NCBI GenBank assembly: GCA_017633985.1
Contig: JAGBOF010000031.1
Location: 1-64,000 of the forward strand
Source: Bacteroidales bacterium
Lineage (GTDB): Bacteria > Bacteroidota > Bacteroidia > Bacteroidales > P3
Direction of reading: 5' to 3'
DNA length: 64,000 nt
The notes below the pieces were generated by a model, which was given only the letters and a program-made list of their open reading frames with translations, made no database searches and was not told the origin of the DNA. Shown piece by piece: positions 17,276 through 25,312 of the stretch (position 1 is the first letter of the stretch; each line of letters opens with the position of its first letter). The position numbers and the translations under genes were made by a program.

Positions 17276-17302
17276 TTTTTTAGTATTTGATCATTGTTCT
17301 GT

Positions 17303-17336
17303 TCCTGAATACCAAGTTGTATTCAGGACTTTTTGT
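17303..17336 (+). terminator. Terminator of the SAM adenosyltransferase gene
   Basis: A perfect 10-bp stem TCCTGAATAC / GTATTCAGGA with a 6-nt loop is followed by CTTTTTG, 28 bp after the stop. Confidence 0.85.
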
Positions 17337-17367
17337 TTTACAAAAACAAGACAGTGTTAACAAAAAT

Positions 17368-17470
17368 TAATCAGCGGGATTAAAAAATTTTTATCGCTGA
17401 TTAATAAATTTCCGTCGCTGATCAGTAAATTTTTATCGCTGATTAATTTTTTAATACGGCGTCTTATTTT
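17368..17470. repeat. 21-bp register array (TCGCTGAT word, inverted orientation)
   Basis: CGCTGAT cores at 17395, 17416 and 17437 are exactly 21 bp apart, flanked by variant units at 17374 (GCGGGATTAA) and about 17457 (CGGCGTC). The words are the reverse complement of those at 6329-6391. The array lies between two convergent genes. Confidence 0.8.
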
Positions 17471-17502
17471 TGCCGTGTATAAAGTTATGTTTTTAATGTG
17501 CC

Positions 17503-18549
17503 TTATTGATGTACGTCATTGGCTTGCCGTATCGCCGTTCCGAGTAGGAAAAATGCCAAAACCAGTAACATTATAGCCAATCCCGGTATTATAGCCATGT
17601 AGGCGGCGTCAAGGATTATGTAACCGTAGTTTTCTTTTATCATACTGCCCCATGAAGGCATCGGAGGCTGCACACCTATGCCCAGAAATGACAAACCCGC
17701 TTCCTGTAATATGGCTGTTGCGAAATTACTTGCCACTATAACGGTTACTGCGCTTACAACGTTGGGCAAAATATGCTTTATTATTATACGCAAATCGGAA
17801 AATCCCAAAGCTTTACCCGCCAATACGAATTCTTTTTCTTTGAGTTGCATCACCTGTCCGCGTACCATTCTTGCAATATCGACCCACATGGTAAGTCCGA
17901 CGGCGACAAATACCTGCCAAAAGCCTTTTCCTAATGCGAATGTTATGGCTATTACCAACAAAACGGTAGGCAAGGACCACATAACGTTGATTATCCACAT
18001 TATTACGGCATCGGCTTTTCCTCCGTAATAGCCTGCCACGGCTCCGAGGCTTACGCCTATAACCAATGCGATGAATACGGCTATGAATCCTACGCTTAAG
18101 GAAACTCTTGAGCCTATCATAAGTTGTGAAAGCAGATCGCGTCCGTATCTGTCGGTGCCTAAATAATATTTTTGTTCCTTTACTTCGTATTTTGTGCCTG
18201 AAGGCAAAGTTTTTATTTCGCCGTCATTGGGCGTATCGCCTGTATAGGCTTCGTAGGTGAGGCTTCCGTCGGCGTTTTTTACATATTTATATATGGGAAT
18301 ATTGTCAGTAGGAGACGGAGTGCCGAAAAGCATGTGTTTTATAAAGTTCTGCGACGGTTTATCGGACTGATAAACTTTAAGCATCTGTACTTTGAATCCG
18401 GGTTTCTTGATAGCAATCTCCAAATGTTGCTCATTGGCGTAAGGAGTTGAGTCGGGAGTGATTGCATATCCCAATACGGCGATAAGAGTAAATATTACAA
18501 TTACCGACAGTGATATTACAGCCAGCGGATTTCTTAATAAGCGTTTCAT
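17503..18549 (-). CDS. ABC transporter permease, OppC/DppC type
   Basis: An inner-membrane permease of the peptide/nickel ABC importer family, 348 residues from the chosen start. An N-terminal membrane segment begins LAVISLSVIVIF. A long periplasmic insert follows (about 30-135). Then comes the OppC signature LGTDRYGRDLLSQL, and after several more membrane segments the EAGLSFLGIG coupling region. I chose the ATG at 18549, which overlaps the previous stop as TAATG. A longer frame to 18603 would run into the upstream gene. Its OppB, solute-binding and ATPase partners are not in the window. Confidence 0.85.
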   Translation of the reverse strand: MKRLLRNPLAVISLSVIVIFTLIAVLGYAITPDSTPYANEQHLEIAIKKPGFKVQMLKVYQSDKPSQNFIKHMLFGTPSPTDNIPIYKYVKNADGSLTYEAYTGDTPNDGEIKTLPSGTKYEVKEQKYYLGTDRYGRDLLSQLMIGSRVSLSVGFIAVFIALVIGVSLGAVAGYYGGKADAVIMWIINVMWSLPTVLLVIAITFALGKGFWQVFVAVGLTMWVDIARMVRGQVMQLKEKEFVLAGKALGFSDLRIIIKHILPNVVSAVTVIVASNFATAILQEAGLSFLGIGVQPPMPSWGSMIKENYGYIILDAAYMAIIPGLAIMLLVLAFFLLGTAIRQANDVHQ

Positions 18550-18863
18550 TAAATAAGGTTCAGTTCTACTTTTGCTTCGTCTGACAGCATTCTTATGTCC
18601 CATGCGGGTTCAAAAACAACTTGTACCTGCACGTTGGCAACGCCGTCTACGTTTTTTACTGCATTTTCCACATCCAAAGGAAGGCTTTCGGCAACGGGAC
18701 AGTTAGGTGCGGTAAGCGTCATTTCGATTAAAACGAACAAATTGTCATCTATGTCCAATTTGTAGATAAGTCCCATGTCCCAGATATTGACAGGTATTTC
18801 AGGATCGTATATTGTTTTCAATACTTGGATTATCCTGTCCCTTAAAACTTCTTTTTCATCCAT
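18549..18863 (-). CDS. SufT-like Fe-S assembly protein (MIP18/DUF59 family)
   Basis: A 104-residue cytoplasmic protein of the MIP18 family, which helps deliver or mature Fe-S clusters. The signature IYDPEIPVNIWDMGLIY at the N-terminus and TLTAPNCPVAESLP with the conserved Cys are clear. The C-terminal VVFEPAWDIRMLSDEAK is also typical. It overlaps the downstream ABC permease gene (TAATG), so the two are translationally coupled although functionally unrelated. Nfu and Mrp genes lie about 1.2 kb upstream on the same strand. Confidence 0.88.
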   Translation of the reverse strand: MDEKEVLRDRIIQVLKTIYDPEIPVNIWDMGLIYKLDIDDNLFVLIEMTLTAPNCPVAESLPLDVENAVKNVDGVANVQVQVVFEPAWDIRMLSDEAKVELNLI

Positions 18864-18904
18864 CTTTATTATGTATGTTATAGATTTCTTGTTAAATTAT
18901 TTTG

Positions 18905-18912
18905 CAAAGATA
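18905..18912 (-). promoter_or_regulatory. -7 box of the sufT-like/permease operon
   Basis: TATCTTTG on the minus strand, 42 bp before the ATG at 18863. Confidence 0.6.
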
Positions 18913-19053
18913 ATATAAATTTCCGTAAATACGCCTTATAAATGCCGTTCAATGATGTATAAGTATTGTAAAATGTATGTTGTCGCATTTTTGTCAGCAT
19001 ATTATATAAGGTATATGACATATTGTCTTTGAGGTTTGATAACCTGTAATATA

Positions 19054-19087
19054 AAAGCGTTGTACTGCTTTTGCAGTGCAACGCTTT
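19054..19087 (-). terminator. Terminator after the DUF2795 gene
   Basis: A 15-bp stem with one G-T pair (AAAGCGTTG...CTGC / GCAG...CAACGCTTT) and a 4-nt loop, followed on the minus strand by TTTTATATT, about 40 bp after the stop. Confidence 0.8.
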
Positions 19088-19127
19088 GTAATGTTCAAAA
19101 GGTTTCTGTCTTCGTTATAATGCCGTA

Positions 19128-19349
19128 TTAATACTCCTCATCATTGAAGAAGAAATCGTCTTTTGTAGGATAGTCCGGCCAAATATCTTCTATGGAATCG
19201 TAAATATCACCTTCATCTTCTATTTCCGTAAGATTTTCCACTACTTCCATAGGTGCACCCGAACGCTGCGCATAATCAATCAATTCTTCCTTTGTTGCCG
19301 GCCAAGGAGCGTCCTCTAAATGTGATGCAAGTTCTAATGTCCAATACAT
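19128..19349 (-). CDS. DUF2795-family small acidic protein
   Basis: 73 residues, strongly acidic at the C-terminus. The start MYWTLELASHLEDAPWP and KEELIDYAQRSGAPMEVVEN match the DUF2795 family common in Bacteroidetes. Function is unknown; the acidic, aromatic-rich tail suggests a binding partner rather than an enzyme. It is followed by a strong terminator and lies 103 bp after the cobalamin adenosyltransferase gene. Confidence 0.8.
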   Translation of the reverse strand: MYWTLELASHLEDAPWPATKEELIDYAQRSGAPMEVVENLTEIEDEGDIYDSIEDIWPDYPTKDDFFFNDEEY

Positions 19350-19452
19350 AATCCGTACTTAAATATTTAAATTCCTTAATTTTAATGTTTTCTCTTTAAC
19401 GGATAAGTGCAAATTTTATTATATAAATTTCTTTATATCGGCAAATTTCTGA

Positions 19453-20007
19453 TTATTCTGCGTCTTCCGGACGTTTAAAATACTTTTCCGGACGGTGTTT
19501 TTGCTTCATAATCAGACGGCTCAACGTGAAAAGATAATCACTCAATCTGTTAAGGTATTTGATAGTTACAGGGTTTTGAGGATATGTCTCATTGCATTCC
19601 ACAAGCAACCTTTCGCATCTGCGGGTTTGCGTACGGGCTAAATTAAGCAATGTCGCCGTTTGTGAAGAAGTCGGTATAATGAAATTTTTTAGCGGAGGAA
19701 GGTCTTCGCTCATCACGTCAATTTTTCTTTCCAAGTAAGCAATGTCCACATCCGATATTTGGGCAACTTTGCTTAACGTTTTGGCGTCTTCGCAAGCCAC
19801 CATACTTTCTATTTCAAACAGTTTGCATTGTATAACGAATATTTCGCCGCTGTAGTTTTCGCGTTTTAAAAACGTAGATACGAATCCCAAAAGACTTACC
19901 AAATGATCCAATTCGCCGTAAGTTTGAACCCTTATGTCAAACTTCTTTACTCTTGTTCCGCCTACTAATGACGTAGTGCCGTCATCACCTTTTTTTGTAT
20001 ATATCAT
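19453..20007 (-). CDS. PduO-type ATP:cob(I)alamin adenosyltransferase
   Basis: A 184-residue enzyme of the family that transfers the adenosyl group from ATP to cob(I)alamin to make coenzyme B12. The N-terminal ATP motif YTKKGDDGTTSLVGGTRV is intact, and TRTQTRRCERLL and YLNRLSDYLFTLSRL match the helical core. The usual VDELNS segment after the tyrosine-glycine is YGELDHLVSLLG here, a departure from the consensus. It follows nfu by 26 bp, probably in the mrp-nfu operon. No cobalamin riboswitch precedes it. Confidence 0.82.
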   Translation of the reverse strand: MIYTKKGDDGTTSLVGGTRVKKFDIRVQTYGELDHLVSLLGFVSTFLKRENYSGEIFVIQCKLFEIESMVACEDAKTLSKVAQISDVDIAYLERKIDVMSEDLPPLKNFIIPTSSQTATLLNLARTQTRRCERLLVECNETYPQNPVTIKYLNRLSDYLFTLSRLIMKQKHRPEKYFKRPEDAE

Positions 20008-20033
20008 ATTGTTTAGTATTTTCTGTTTCAGTT

Positions 20034-20291
20034 TTAATTTATAGGATTAATGTTTTCAACCGCTTTTATTTCAGGAATGGCATCCTGAATGGCAAGTTCA
20101 ACATTTTGTTTTAATGTCATCATTGCATAAGGACACGAACCGCAGTGTCCCTGCAACTCAACATTGACTACATAATCGTCCGTAAGAGACACGAATGCTA
20201 TATCGCCGCCGTCCTGTTGCAAATAAGGGCGTATTTGTGATATCGCATTTTTTACTTTTGCCTCTAAAATCTGTCTTTGTTGCGTATCCAT
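20034..20291 (-). CDS. NifU-like C-terminal domain protein (Nfu)
   Basis: An 85-residue single-domain Nfu protein that binds or passes on an Fe-S cluster. The essential CxxC is present in GHCGSCPYAMMTLK, and the N-terminus has the usual IRPYLQQDGGDI. Mrp is encoded 5 bp upstream, an arrangement fitting cooperation in cluster delivery. Confidence 0.92.
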   Translation of the reverse strand: MDTQQRQILEAKVKNAISQIRPYLQQDGGDIAFVSLTDDYVVNVELQGHCGSCPYAMMTLKQNVELAIQDAIPEIKAVENINPIN

Positions 20292-20296
20292 ATTAT

Positions 20297-21127
20297 TTAT
20301 ATGTTTTTTGTTTTCTCAATAATGTTGTCTGCTAACTGCATAAACGCTTTTGCTTCTGGTGAATCGAATATCATCGCAACCGGATTGCCGTTATCGTTGC
20401 CCGATGACACTTCTTCCGAAATAGGAATCTCACCTAAAAAGTCAGTGTTCAATTCCCGTGCCAAGTTTTTGCCGCCGTCTTTGCCGAAAATGTAATATTT
20501 CTTTTCAGGCATGTCTTTCGGTGTGAAATAAGACATGTTTTCAACCAGTCCCAATACAGGAACTTTTATGTTTTCGTTGTCAAACATGTTTATTGCCCTT
20601 CTTACGTCGGCTACTGCCAGCTGTTGCGGCGTGCAGACAAACAAACAACCCGAAGGACGGAACGTTTGTACAAGCGTAAGTTGTATATCACCCGTTCCCG
20701 GAGGCATGTCAAGTATCAAAAAGTCCAATTCGCCCCAAAGGGTTTCGCTTAACATTTGGGTAAGTGCATTGCTTGCCATAGGTCCGCGCCACATAAGCGG
20801 AGCGTTATTATCAACCATAAAGCCCACACTCATTAGTTTGATGCCGTATTTCTCAATAGGAATCATCAATTCCTGACCGTCTTTTTCCGTAGCCATGACT
20901 TCGGGATTCTCTATATTGAAAAGCGTCGGCAGACTCGGACCGTAAACATCGGCGTCAGCCAATCCTACACGGTAACCTTCTTTTGCCAAAGACAATGCTA
21001 AATTTGCACTTACCGTGCTTTTGCCTACGCCGCCTTTCCCGCTGCCTACGGCAATCAAATACTTAATATCTTTCATTGAAGCGTTAATACGCTCTTGTTT
21101 TTTCGCTCTTTCTTCAAAAGGATTCAT
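20297..21127 (-). CDS. Mrp/NBP35-type Fe-S carrier ATPase (ApbC)
   Basis: A P-loop ATPase that carries Fe-S clusters, 276 residues. The deviant Walker A GSGKGGVGKST lies near residues 28-38, with DADVYGPSLP and DMPPGTGDIQ downstream. It lacks the N-terminal MIP18 domain often fused in Bacteroidetes Mrp proteins, but a free-standing MIP18 protein is encoded at 18549. The CxxC found in many Mrp proteins is replaced by a PEKKYYIFGKDGG region without cysteines. It is the first gene of the mrp-nfu-adenosyltransferase set. Confidence 0.9.
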   Translation of the reverse strand: MNPFEERAKKQERINASMKDIKYLIAVGSGKGGVGKSTVSANLALSLAKEGYRVGLADADVYGPSLPTLFNIENPEVMATEKDGQELMIPIEKYGIKLMSVGFMVDNNAPLMWRGPMASNALTQMLSETLWGELDFLILDMPPGTGDIQLTLVQTFRPSGCLFVCTPQQLAVADVRRAINMFDNENIKVPVLGLVENMSYFTPKDMPEKKYYIFGKDGGKNLARELNTDFLGEIPISEEVSSGNDNGNPVAMIFDSPEAKAFMQLADNIIEKTKNI

Positions 21128-21215
21128 ATATATAATTATTTCCTTATCGTATTAAACCTACAAATAGCGGCTTTAATAAAACATTTACGCCGCCAGCGCC
21201 CGCACATCGGGGTTG

Positions 21216-21223
21216 CAAAGATA
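21216..21223 (-). promoter_or_regulatory. -7 box of the mrp operon
   Basis: TATCTTTG on the minus strand, 89 bp before the mrp ATG. Confidence 0.55.
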
Positions 21224-21245
21224 CAAAATAATTATTAAAAACTAA

Positions 21246-21692
21246 TCAAATATCTTTAATTTTCTTTTTTATCACAGGATGAACCCATTCGGGAATAATT
21301 TGTTTTAAAGGAATCATGACAAATTGCCGCAAATGCAAAAGAGGGTGCGGAACGGTTAAATCAGGAGTGTTTATTATCATATCTCCGTAAAACAATATGT
21401 CAATATCGATTACCCTGTTCTCATATCCCGCCGACATGTTGCGTATGCGTCCCAGTTCTTTTTCGATTTGGTTGATTATTTTCAGGCATTCTTCAGCCGA
21501 ATATTCCGTTTGAAAAACTGCGACGGAGTTGGCAAACAATTCTTCGGATGTAAAACCCCAGGGTTCGGTCTGAATAATGTCCGAAGTCTTTATTTGCTTA
21601 CCCAATCTTGCCTGCAAAAGACCGTATGCCTTCAAAATGTTTTCTTTTTTATTGCCGAGATTGCTCCCGAATGACAAAACAATTTCTTCCAT
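21246..21692 (-). CDS. folK: HPPK, 6-hydroxymethyl-dihydropterin pyrophosphokinase
   Basis: This 148-residue enzyme transfers pyrophosphate from ATP to 6-hydroxymethyl-7,8-dihydropterin in folate synthesis. LSFGSNLGNKKENI begins the fold, EPWGFTSEELFAN and the RVIDIDILFYGD Mg/ATP site follow, then VPHPLLHLRQFVMIPL. It has its own -7 box and is monocistronic. No other folate gene is nearby. Confidence 0.93.
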   Translation of the reverse strand: MEEIVLSFGSNLGNKKENILKAYGLLQARLGKQIKTSDIIQTEPWGFTSEELFANSVAVFQTEYSAEECLKIINQIEKELGRIRNMSAGYENRVIDIDILFYGDMIINTPDLTVPHPLLHLRQFVMIPLKQIIPEWVHPVIKKKIKDI

Positions 21693-21736
21693 TTGTACAG
21701 TGTCGGATTTTTATTTTATAGTGTTGTTTTAAGGTG

Positions 21737-21744
21737 CAAAATTA
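21737..21744 (-). promoter_or_regulatory. -7 box of folK
   Basis: TAATTTTG on the minus strand followed by GCACC, 45 bp before the folK ATG. Confidence 0.55.
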
Positions 21745-21814
21745 ATGCATTTTTTCCGCATTTTGACCCCTTGAGAACGCATTTGAAAATCACATAGTTA
21801 CAAAAGGCAAAAAT

Positions 21815-21898
21815 AATCAGCGATAAAAATTTACTGATCAGCGACGAAAATTTATTAATCTCGCTGATTATTTTCGTAAAACGGCATTTTATTTTCAC
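21815..21898. repeat. 21-bp register array (ATCAGCGA word)
   Basis: Four units begin at 21815, 21836, 21857 and 21878, all exactly 21 bp: AATCAGCGATAA, GATCAGCGACGA, AATCTCGCTGAT and AAAACGGCATTT. The array lies between the divergent folK and symporter genes. Confidence 0.85.
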
Positions 21899-21979
21899 AA
21901 GCATCGTTTTTAAAGTCTTATTTTTAGAAAATATGTATTAATTTCGCAGTTTGATTCGGTTAATTTATTACAACGTTTT

Positions 21980-23449
21980 ATGGAGACAATAATTTTTATT
22001 GCATTTGTGACATATACGCTTTTGCTTTTCGCAGTTACTTACATTACTTCGCATAAAGCGGACAGCAAAGCATTCTTTCAAGGCAGCAGAAAATCACCTT
22101 GGGCGGTCGTTGCATACGGAATGATAGGCGCATCGCTTTCGGGAGTGACTTTTATGAGCGTTCCCGGTTGGGTAAACGACAGAATGTTTACTTATATGTT
22201 GATGGTAGTGGGTTATTTTCTGGGTTACTTGGTTATTTCCTTTGTTTTGATGCCCACATACTACAGGTTGAATTTGGTAAGTATCTACAAATACCTTGAA
22301 ACACGGTACGGAAAGTATTCGCACCGCACGGGAAGTTTCTTTTTTATGCTTTCAAGGTGTTTGGGTGCAAGTTTAAGGATGTTTATCGTTATAATAGTTC
22401 TTTATAACTTTGTCTTCAAGGCATGGGGACTGCCTTTTGAAATAACCGTTGCGCTGTTTTTGGGACTTATATTGCTTTTCACCATAAGGGGAGGGGTGAA
22501 AACCATCGTATGGACCGATACCCTTCAAACGACATTTATGTTGGCGGCACTTATTATGTGTTTTGTCATGGTTTCCCATGAACTTGGTTTTTCCGTTTCG
22601 GGAATGTTTTCCAAGATTACGCATTCTGATTATTTTACATTCATAGAAACCGATTCCATGTCACGTAACTGTTGGTGGAAACAGATATTGGGCGGAGCTT
22701 TTATATGTATTGCCATGACGGGATTGGACCAAGAGATGATGCAAAAGAATTTAAGTTGTAAGGATTTGCGTTCTGCGCAGAAGAATATGATAACCTTTTC
22801 GCTTATTTTGTTTGTTGTCAATTTTATTTTCTTGCTTTTGGGCAGTGCGTTGTATATTTATAAGGCTCAAAACGGGATTGAAGCCACGGGGGATGCGCTT
22901 TTCCCCGAGATAGCGATAAATTATCTGCCTCCTGTAGCGTCTATCGTCTTTATTATCGGGTTGATTTCGGCTCTTTTCCCGAGTGCCGACGGTGCTTTGA
23001 CGTCTTTGACAACTGCTTTCTGCATTGATTTCCTTAATTTCGGTGCAAAGCAAAACGAAACTAAAGAACAGAATCTTCAAAGAGAGAAAAAAGAAACCAA
23101 GATACGCCACCGTGTACATTTATCGTTTGCTTTGTTGTTTACATTGATAATAATATTTTATTACCATAACCAAAACGACCATTTGATTGACATTTTGTAT
23201 CAGGTGGCAAGCATTACATACGGTCCTTTATTGGGTTTATTCTTTTTCGGTTTGACAACAAAGCGGCAGGTTAAGGATAAGTTTGTACCTGTTGTCTGTG
23301 TAGCGGCACCGCTTATATGTTTTGTTTTAAACAACAACTCAAAACAGTGGTTCAATTACTCATTTGATTTTGAACTTTTGCTACTTAACGGTCTTTTAAC
23401 GTTTATTGGTTTGATGTTTATAAGCAAAAAATCTGCTGAAAAGAATTAA
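21980..23449 (+). CDS. Sodium:solute symporter (SSS family)
   Basis: A 489-residue inner-membrane transporter with about 13 hydrophobic segments. YGMIGASLSGVTFMSVPGWV near residue 50 is the family's unwound TM1 region. A charged cytoplasmic loop (KQNETKEQNLQREKKE) precedes the last four membrane segments. Substrate cannot be read from sequence; Bacteroidetes relatives are annotated only as solute symporters. A weak TAATTTCG element at 21939 may be its -7 box. nadD begins 23 bp after its stop. Confidence 0.88.
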   Translation: METIIFIAFVTYTLLLFAVTYITSHKADSKAFFQGSRKSPWAVVAYGMIGASLSGVTFMSVPGWVNDRMFTYMLMVVGYFLGYLVISFVLMPTYYRLNLVSIYKYLETRYGKYSHRTGSFFFMLSRCLGASLRMFIVIIVLYNFVFKAWGLPFEITVALFLGLILLFTIRGGVKTIVWTDTLQTTFMLAALIMCFVMVSHELGFSVSGMFSKITHSDYFTFIETDSMSRNCWWKQILGGAFICIAMTGLDQEMMQKNLSCKDLRSAQKNMITFSLILFVVNFIFLLLGSALYIYKAQNGIEATGDALFPEIAINYLPPVASIVFIIGLISALFPSADGALTSLTTAFCIDFLNFGAKQNETKEQNLQREKKETKIRHRVHLSFALLFTLIIIFYYHNQNDHLIDILYQVASITYGPLLGLFFFGLTTKRQVKDKFVPVVCVAAPLICFVLNNNSKQWFNYSFDFELLLLNGLLTFIGLMFISKKSAEKN

Positions 23450-23472
23450 CGCTTGGATAAAATTCATTGAAA

Positions 23473-24063
23473 ATGACACAAAGCAAAGAAAAAATCGGGT
23501 TATACTTCGGTTCGTTCAATCCTATTCATATAGGACATTTGATTATTGCTGATTATATTGTACAGGATACCGATTTGGATAAAATTTGGTTCGTAGTCTC
23601 TGCACAAAATCCGCTTAAAGAACTGTCGTCATTGGCAGACAATCAAACGAGATATCAATTGGTGCAATCGGCAATACAGGATAATCCTGATTTTTATGCA
23701 TCCGATGAAGAATTTTCGCTTCCTATACCTTCTTATACGGTAAATACATTGGCTTTTTTTGCTGAAAAATATAAGGATAAGGAGTTTTCGTTGATTATGG
23801 GGCAGGATAACCTCTGTGTTTTCGATAAATGGAAAGATTATAACAGCATTTTGAATAACTATAATATATATGTATACCCGAGAAAGGACTGTTCGGTTAC
23901 GCAGTTTGACAATCATCCGCATGTACATTACGTTAACGCTCCGCTTATTGATATTTCCGCAACGTTTATACGCCAGAGGATAAAACAAGGACGGTCGGTA
24001 AGATACCTTGTATGCGCAAAAGTTCTTGATCAAATAGAAAAAAAAGGTTTGTACAGGCAATAA
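23473..24063 (+). CDS. nadD: Nicotinate-nucleotide adenylyltransferase
   Basis: It makes deamido-NAD from nicotinate mononucleotide and ATP. About 196 residues from the ATG at 23473, which I prefer to the upstream TTG at 23467. The nucleotidyltransferase motif GSFNPIHIGHLIIA lies at the N-terminus, and the ISATFIRQRI motif near the C-terminus. GQDNLCVFDKWKD matches the substrate region. It is probably co-transcribed with the upstream symporter; rpoD follows after 91 bp. Confidence 0.93.
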   Translation: MTQSKEKIGLYFGSFNPIHIGHLIIADYIVQDTDLDKIWFVVSAQNPLKELSSLADNQTRYQLVQSAIQDNPDFYASDEEFSLPIPSYTVNTLAFFAEKYKDKEFSLIMGQDNLCVFDKWKDYNSILNNYNIYVYPRKDCSVTQFDNHPHVHYVNAPLIDISATFIRQRIKQGRSVRYLVCAKVLDQIEKKGLYRQ

Positions 24064-24154
24064 TTTTAAAATTTTGCGTTAATAATGCAACATTATTTTA
24101 ATTTTAACGTAATAAGAATTGTAAGTTTTTAATCAAAAGTATTGTAATAATTTT

Positions 24155-25018
24155 ATGAGGCAGTTAAAAATTTCAAAGCAATTAACAAACAGAGAGATTA
24201 CTTCATTGGATAAGTATCTTCAGGAGATTGGACGTTTGGAAATGATTTCTCCCGAAGAGGAAGTGCAGTTAGCTCAAAGGATAAAGCAAGGAGACCAGAA
24301 AGCATTGGACAAATTAACTAAAGCCAATTTGCGTTTTGTCGTTTCCGTTGCAAAGCAATACCAAAATCAAGGAATGAGTTTGCCGGATCTTATCAATGAA
24401 GGAAATGTCGGTTTGATAAAAGCGGCACAACGTTTTGACGAAACAAGAGGATTTAAATTCATTTCCTATGCCGTATGGTGGATTCGTCAGAGCATATTGC
24501 AGGCTTTGGCAGAACAAAGCCGCATAGTCCGTCTGCCTTTGAACAAAATCGGCTCCCTTAATAAGATTAATAAAGAATTCGCACGTTTGGAACAAGAATT
24601 CGAACGTACACCTAATCATGAAGAAGTGGCTGCTTCGTTGCATTTAACCGATGCCGAGGTAAGGGAATCGTTGAGAAATTCGGGTAAGCACACTTCAATG
24701 GACGCTCCTATAGACAATGACGGTGAGAATACGATGTATGATTTTATGAAATCAGACGACGGAACGACTCCTGAAAGTGAATTGATGTACGAAAGTCTGA
24801 AAACGGAGATCAACAGAGCCATTTCAACACTTACACCAAAGGAACAAGATATTTTAAAAATGTTTTTCGGTCTTGACGGTTACACGCCGATGACTTTGGA
24901 CGAGATAGGGGAGAAATTCGACCTTACAAGGGAACGCGTACGTCAGATAAAAGAAAAAGCAATCAAGAGATTAAAACATACATCACGCAGCAAAATCCTA
25001 AAATCCTATTTGGGATAA
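24155..25018 (+). CDS. rpoD: Primary sigma-70 factor (short Bacteroidetes type)
   Basis: The housekeeping sigma factor that recognises the TTTG/TAnnTTTG promoters seen across this window. At 287 residues it lacks the long N-terminal region of proteobacterial RpoD, as expected for Bacteroidetes. Region 1.2 is [18 protein letters not shown], region 2 spans [18 protein letters not shown] and [14 protein letters not shown], and the region 4.2 helix-turn-helix ends in [19 protein letters not shown]. It is followed by a clear terminator. Confidence 0.96.
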   Translation: MRQLKISKQLTNREITSLDKYLQEIGRLEMISPEEEVQLAQRIKQGDQKALDKLTKANLRFVVSVAKQYQNQGMSLPDLINEGNVGLIKAAQRFDETRGFKFISYAVWWIRQSILQALAEQSRIVRLPLNKIGSLNKINKEFARLEQEFERTPNHEEVAASLHLTDAEVRESLRNSGKHTSMDAPIDNDGENTMYDFMKSDDGTTPESELMYESLKTEINRAISTLTPKEQDILKMFFGLDGYTPMTLDEIGEKFDLTRERVRQIKEKAIKRLKHTSRSKILKSYLG

Positions 25019-25049
25019 TCCCCAAATGATTTAATACTATAAGCAAAGG

Positions 25050-25078
25050 CCGTATTCTTGACAGAATGCGGTTTTTTA
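25050..25078 (+). terminator. Terminator of rpoD
   Basis: An 8-bp stem CCGTATTC / GAATGCGG with a 6-nt loop and a TTTTTTATTTG tail, 31 bp after the rpoD stop. Confidence 0.8.
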
Positions 25079-25160
25079 TTTGTTTTTAATGCCCTAAAAA
25101 AGTATTAATTTGACGTTTTGTAACAGTTTTATTATCAGTTGTTTCAAAAAAGACACTTTC

Positions 25161-25258
25161 CCCTGAAATTAATCACGCAGATTAATAAATTTTTATCGCT
25201 GATCAGTAAATTTTTATCGCAGATTAATAAATTAAAACGCCGTTTTAATTTTTCAGGG
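25161..25258. repeat. 21-bp register array bounded by CCCTGAAA / TTTCAGGG
   Basis: CGC cores at 25176, 25197 and 25218 are 21 bp apart, with one more at 25238 (20 bp). Words are AATCACGCAG, TATCGCTGATCAG, TATCGCAGATTAAT and AAAACGCCGTTTTA. The whole array is enclosed by an inverted pair, CCCTGAAATTAA and TTAATTTTTCAGGG. Confidence 0.75.
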
Positions 25259-25312
25259 TGCCGTTATTTGTGAAAAATATATTATTTTCGCACTCTCAAT
25301 AAACCTTTTGAT

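Noticed and set aside
18878-19081. 67-codon ORF on the minus strand
   Set aside because: It overlaps the terminator at 19054 and the sufT promoter at 18905 and has no family resemblance; probably spurious.
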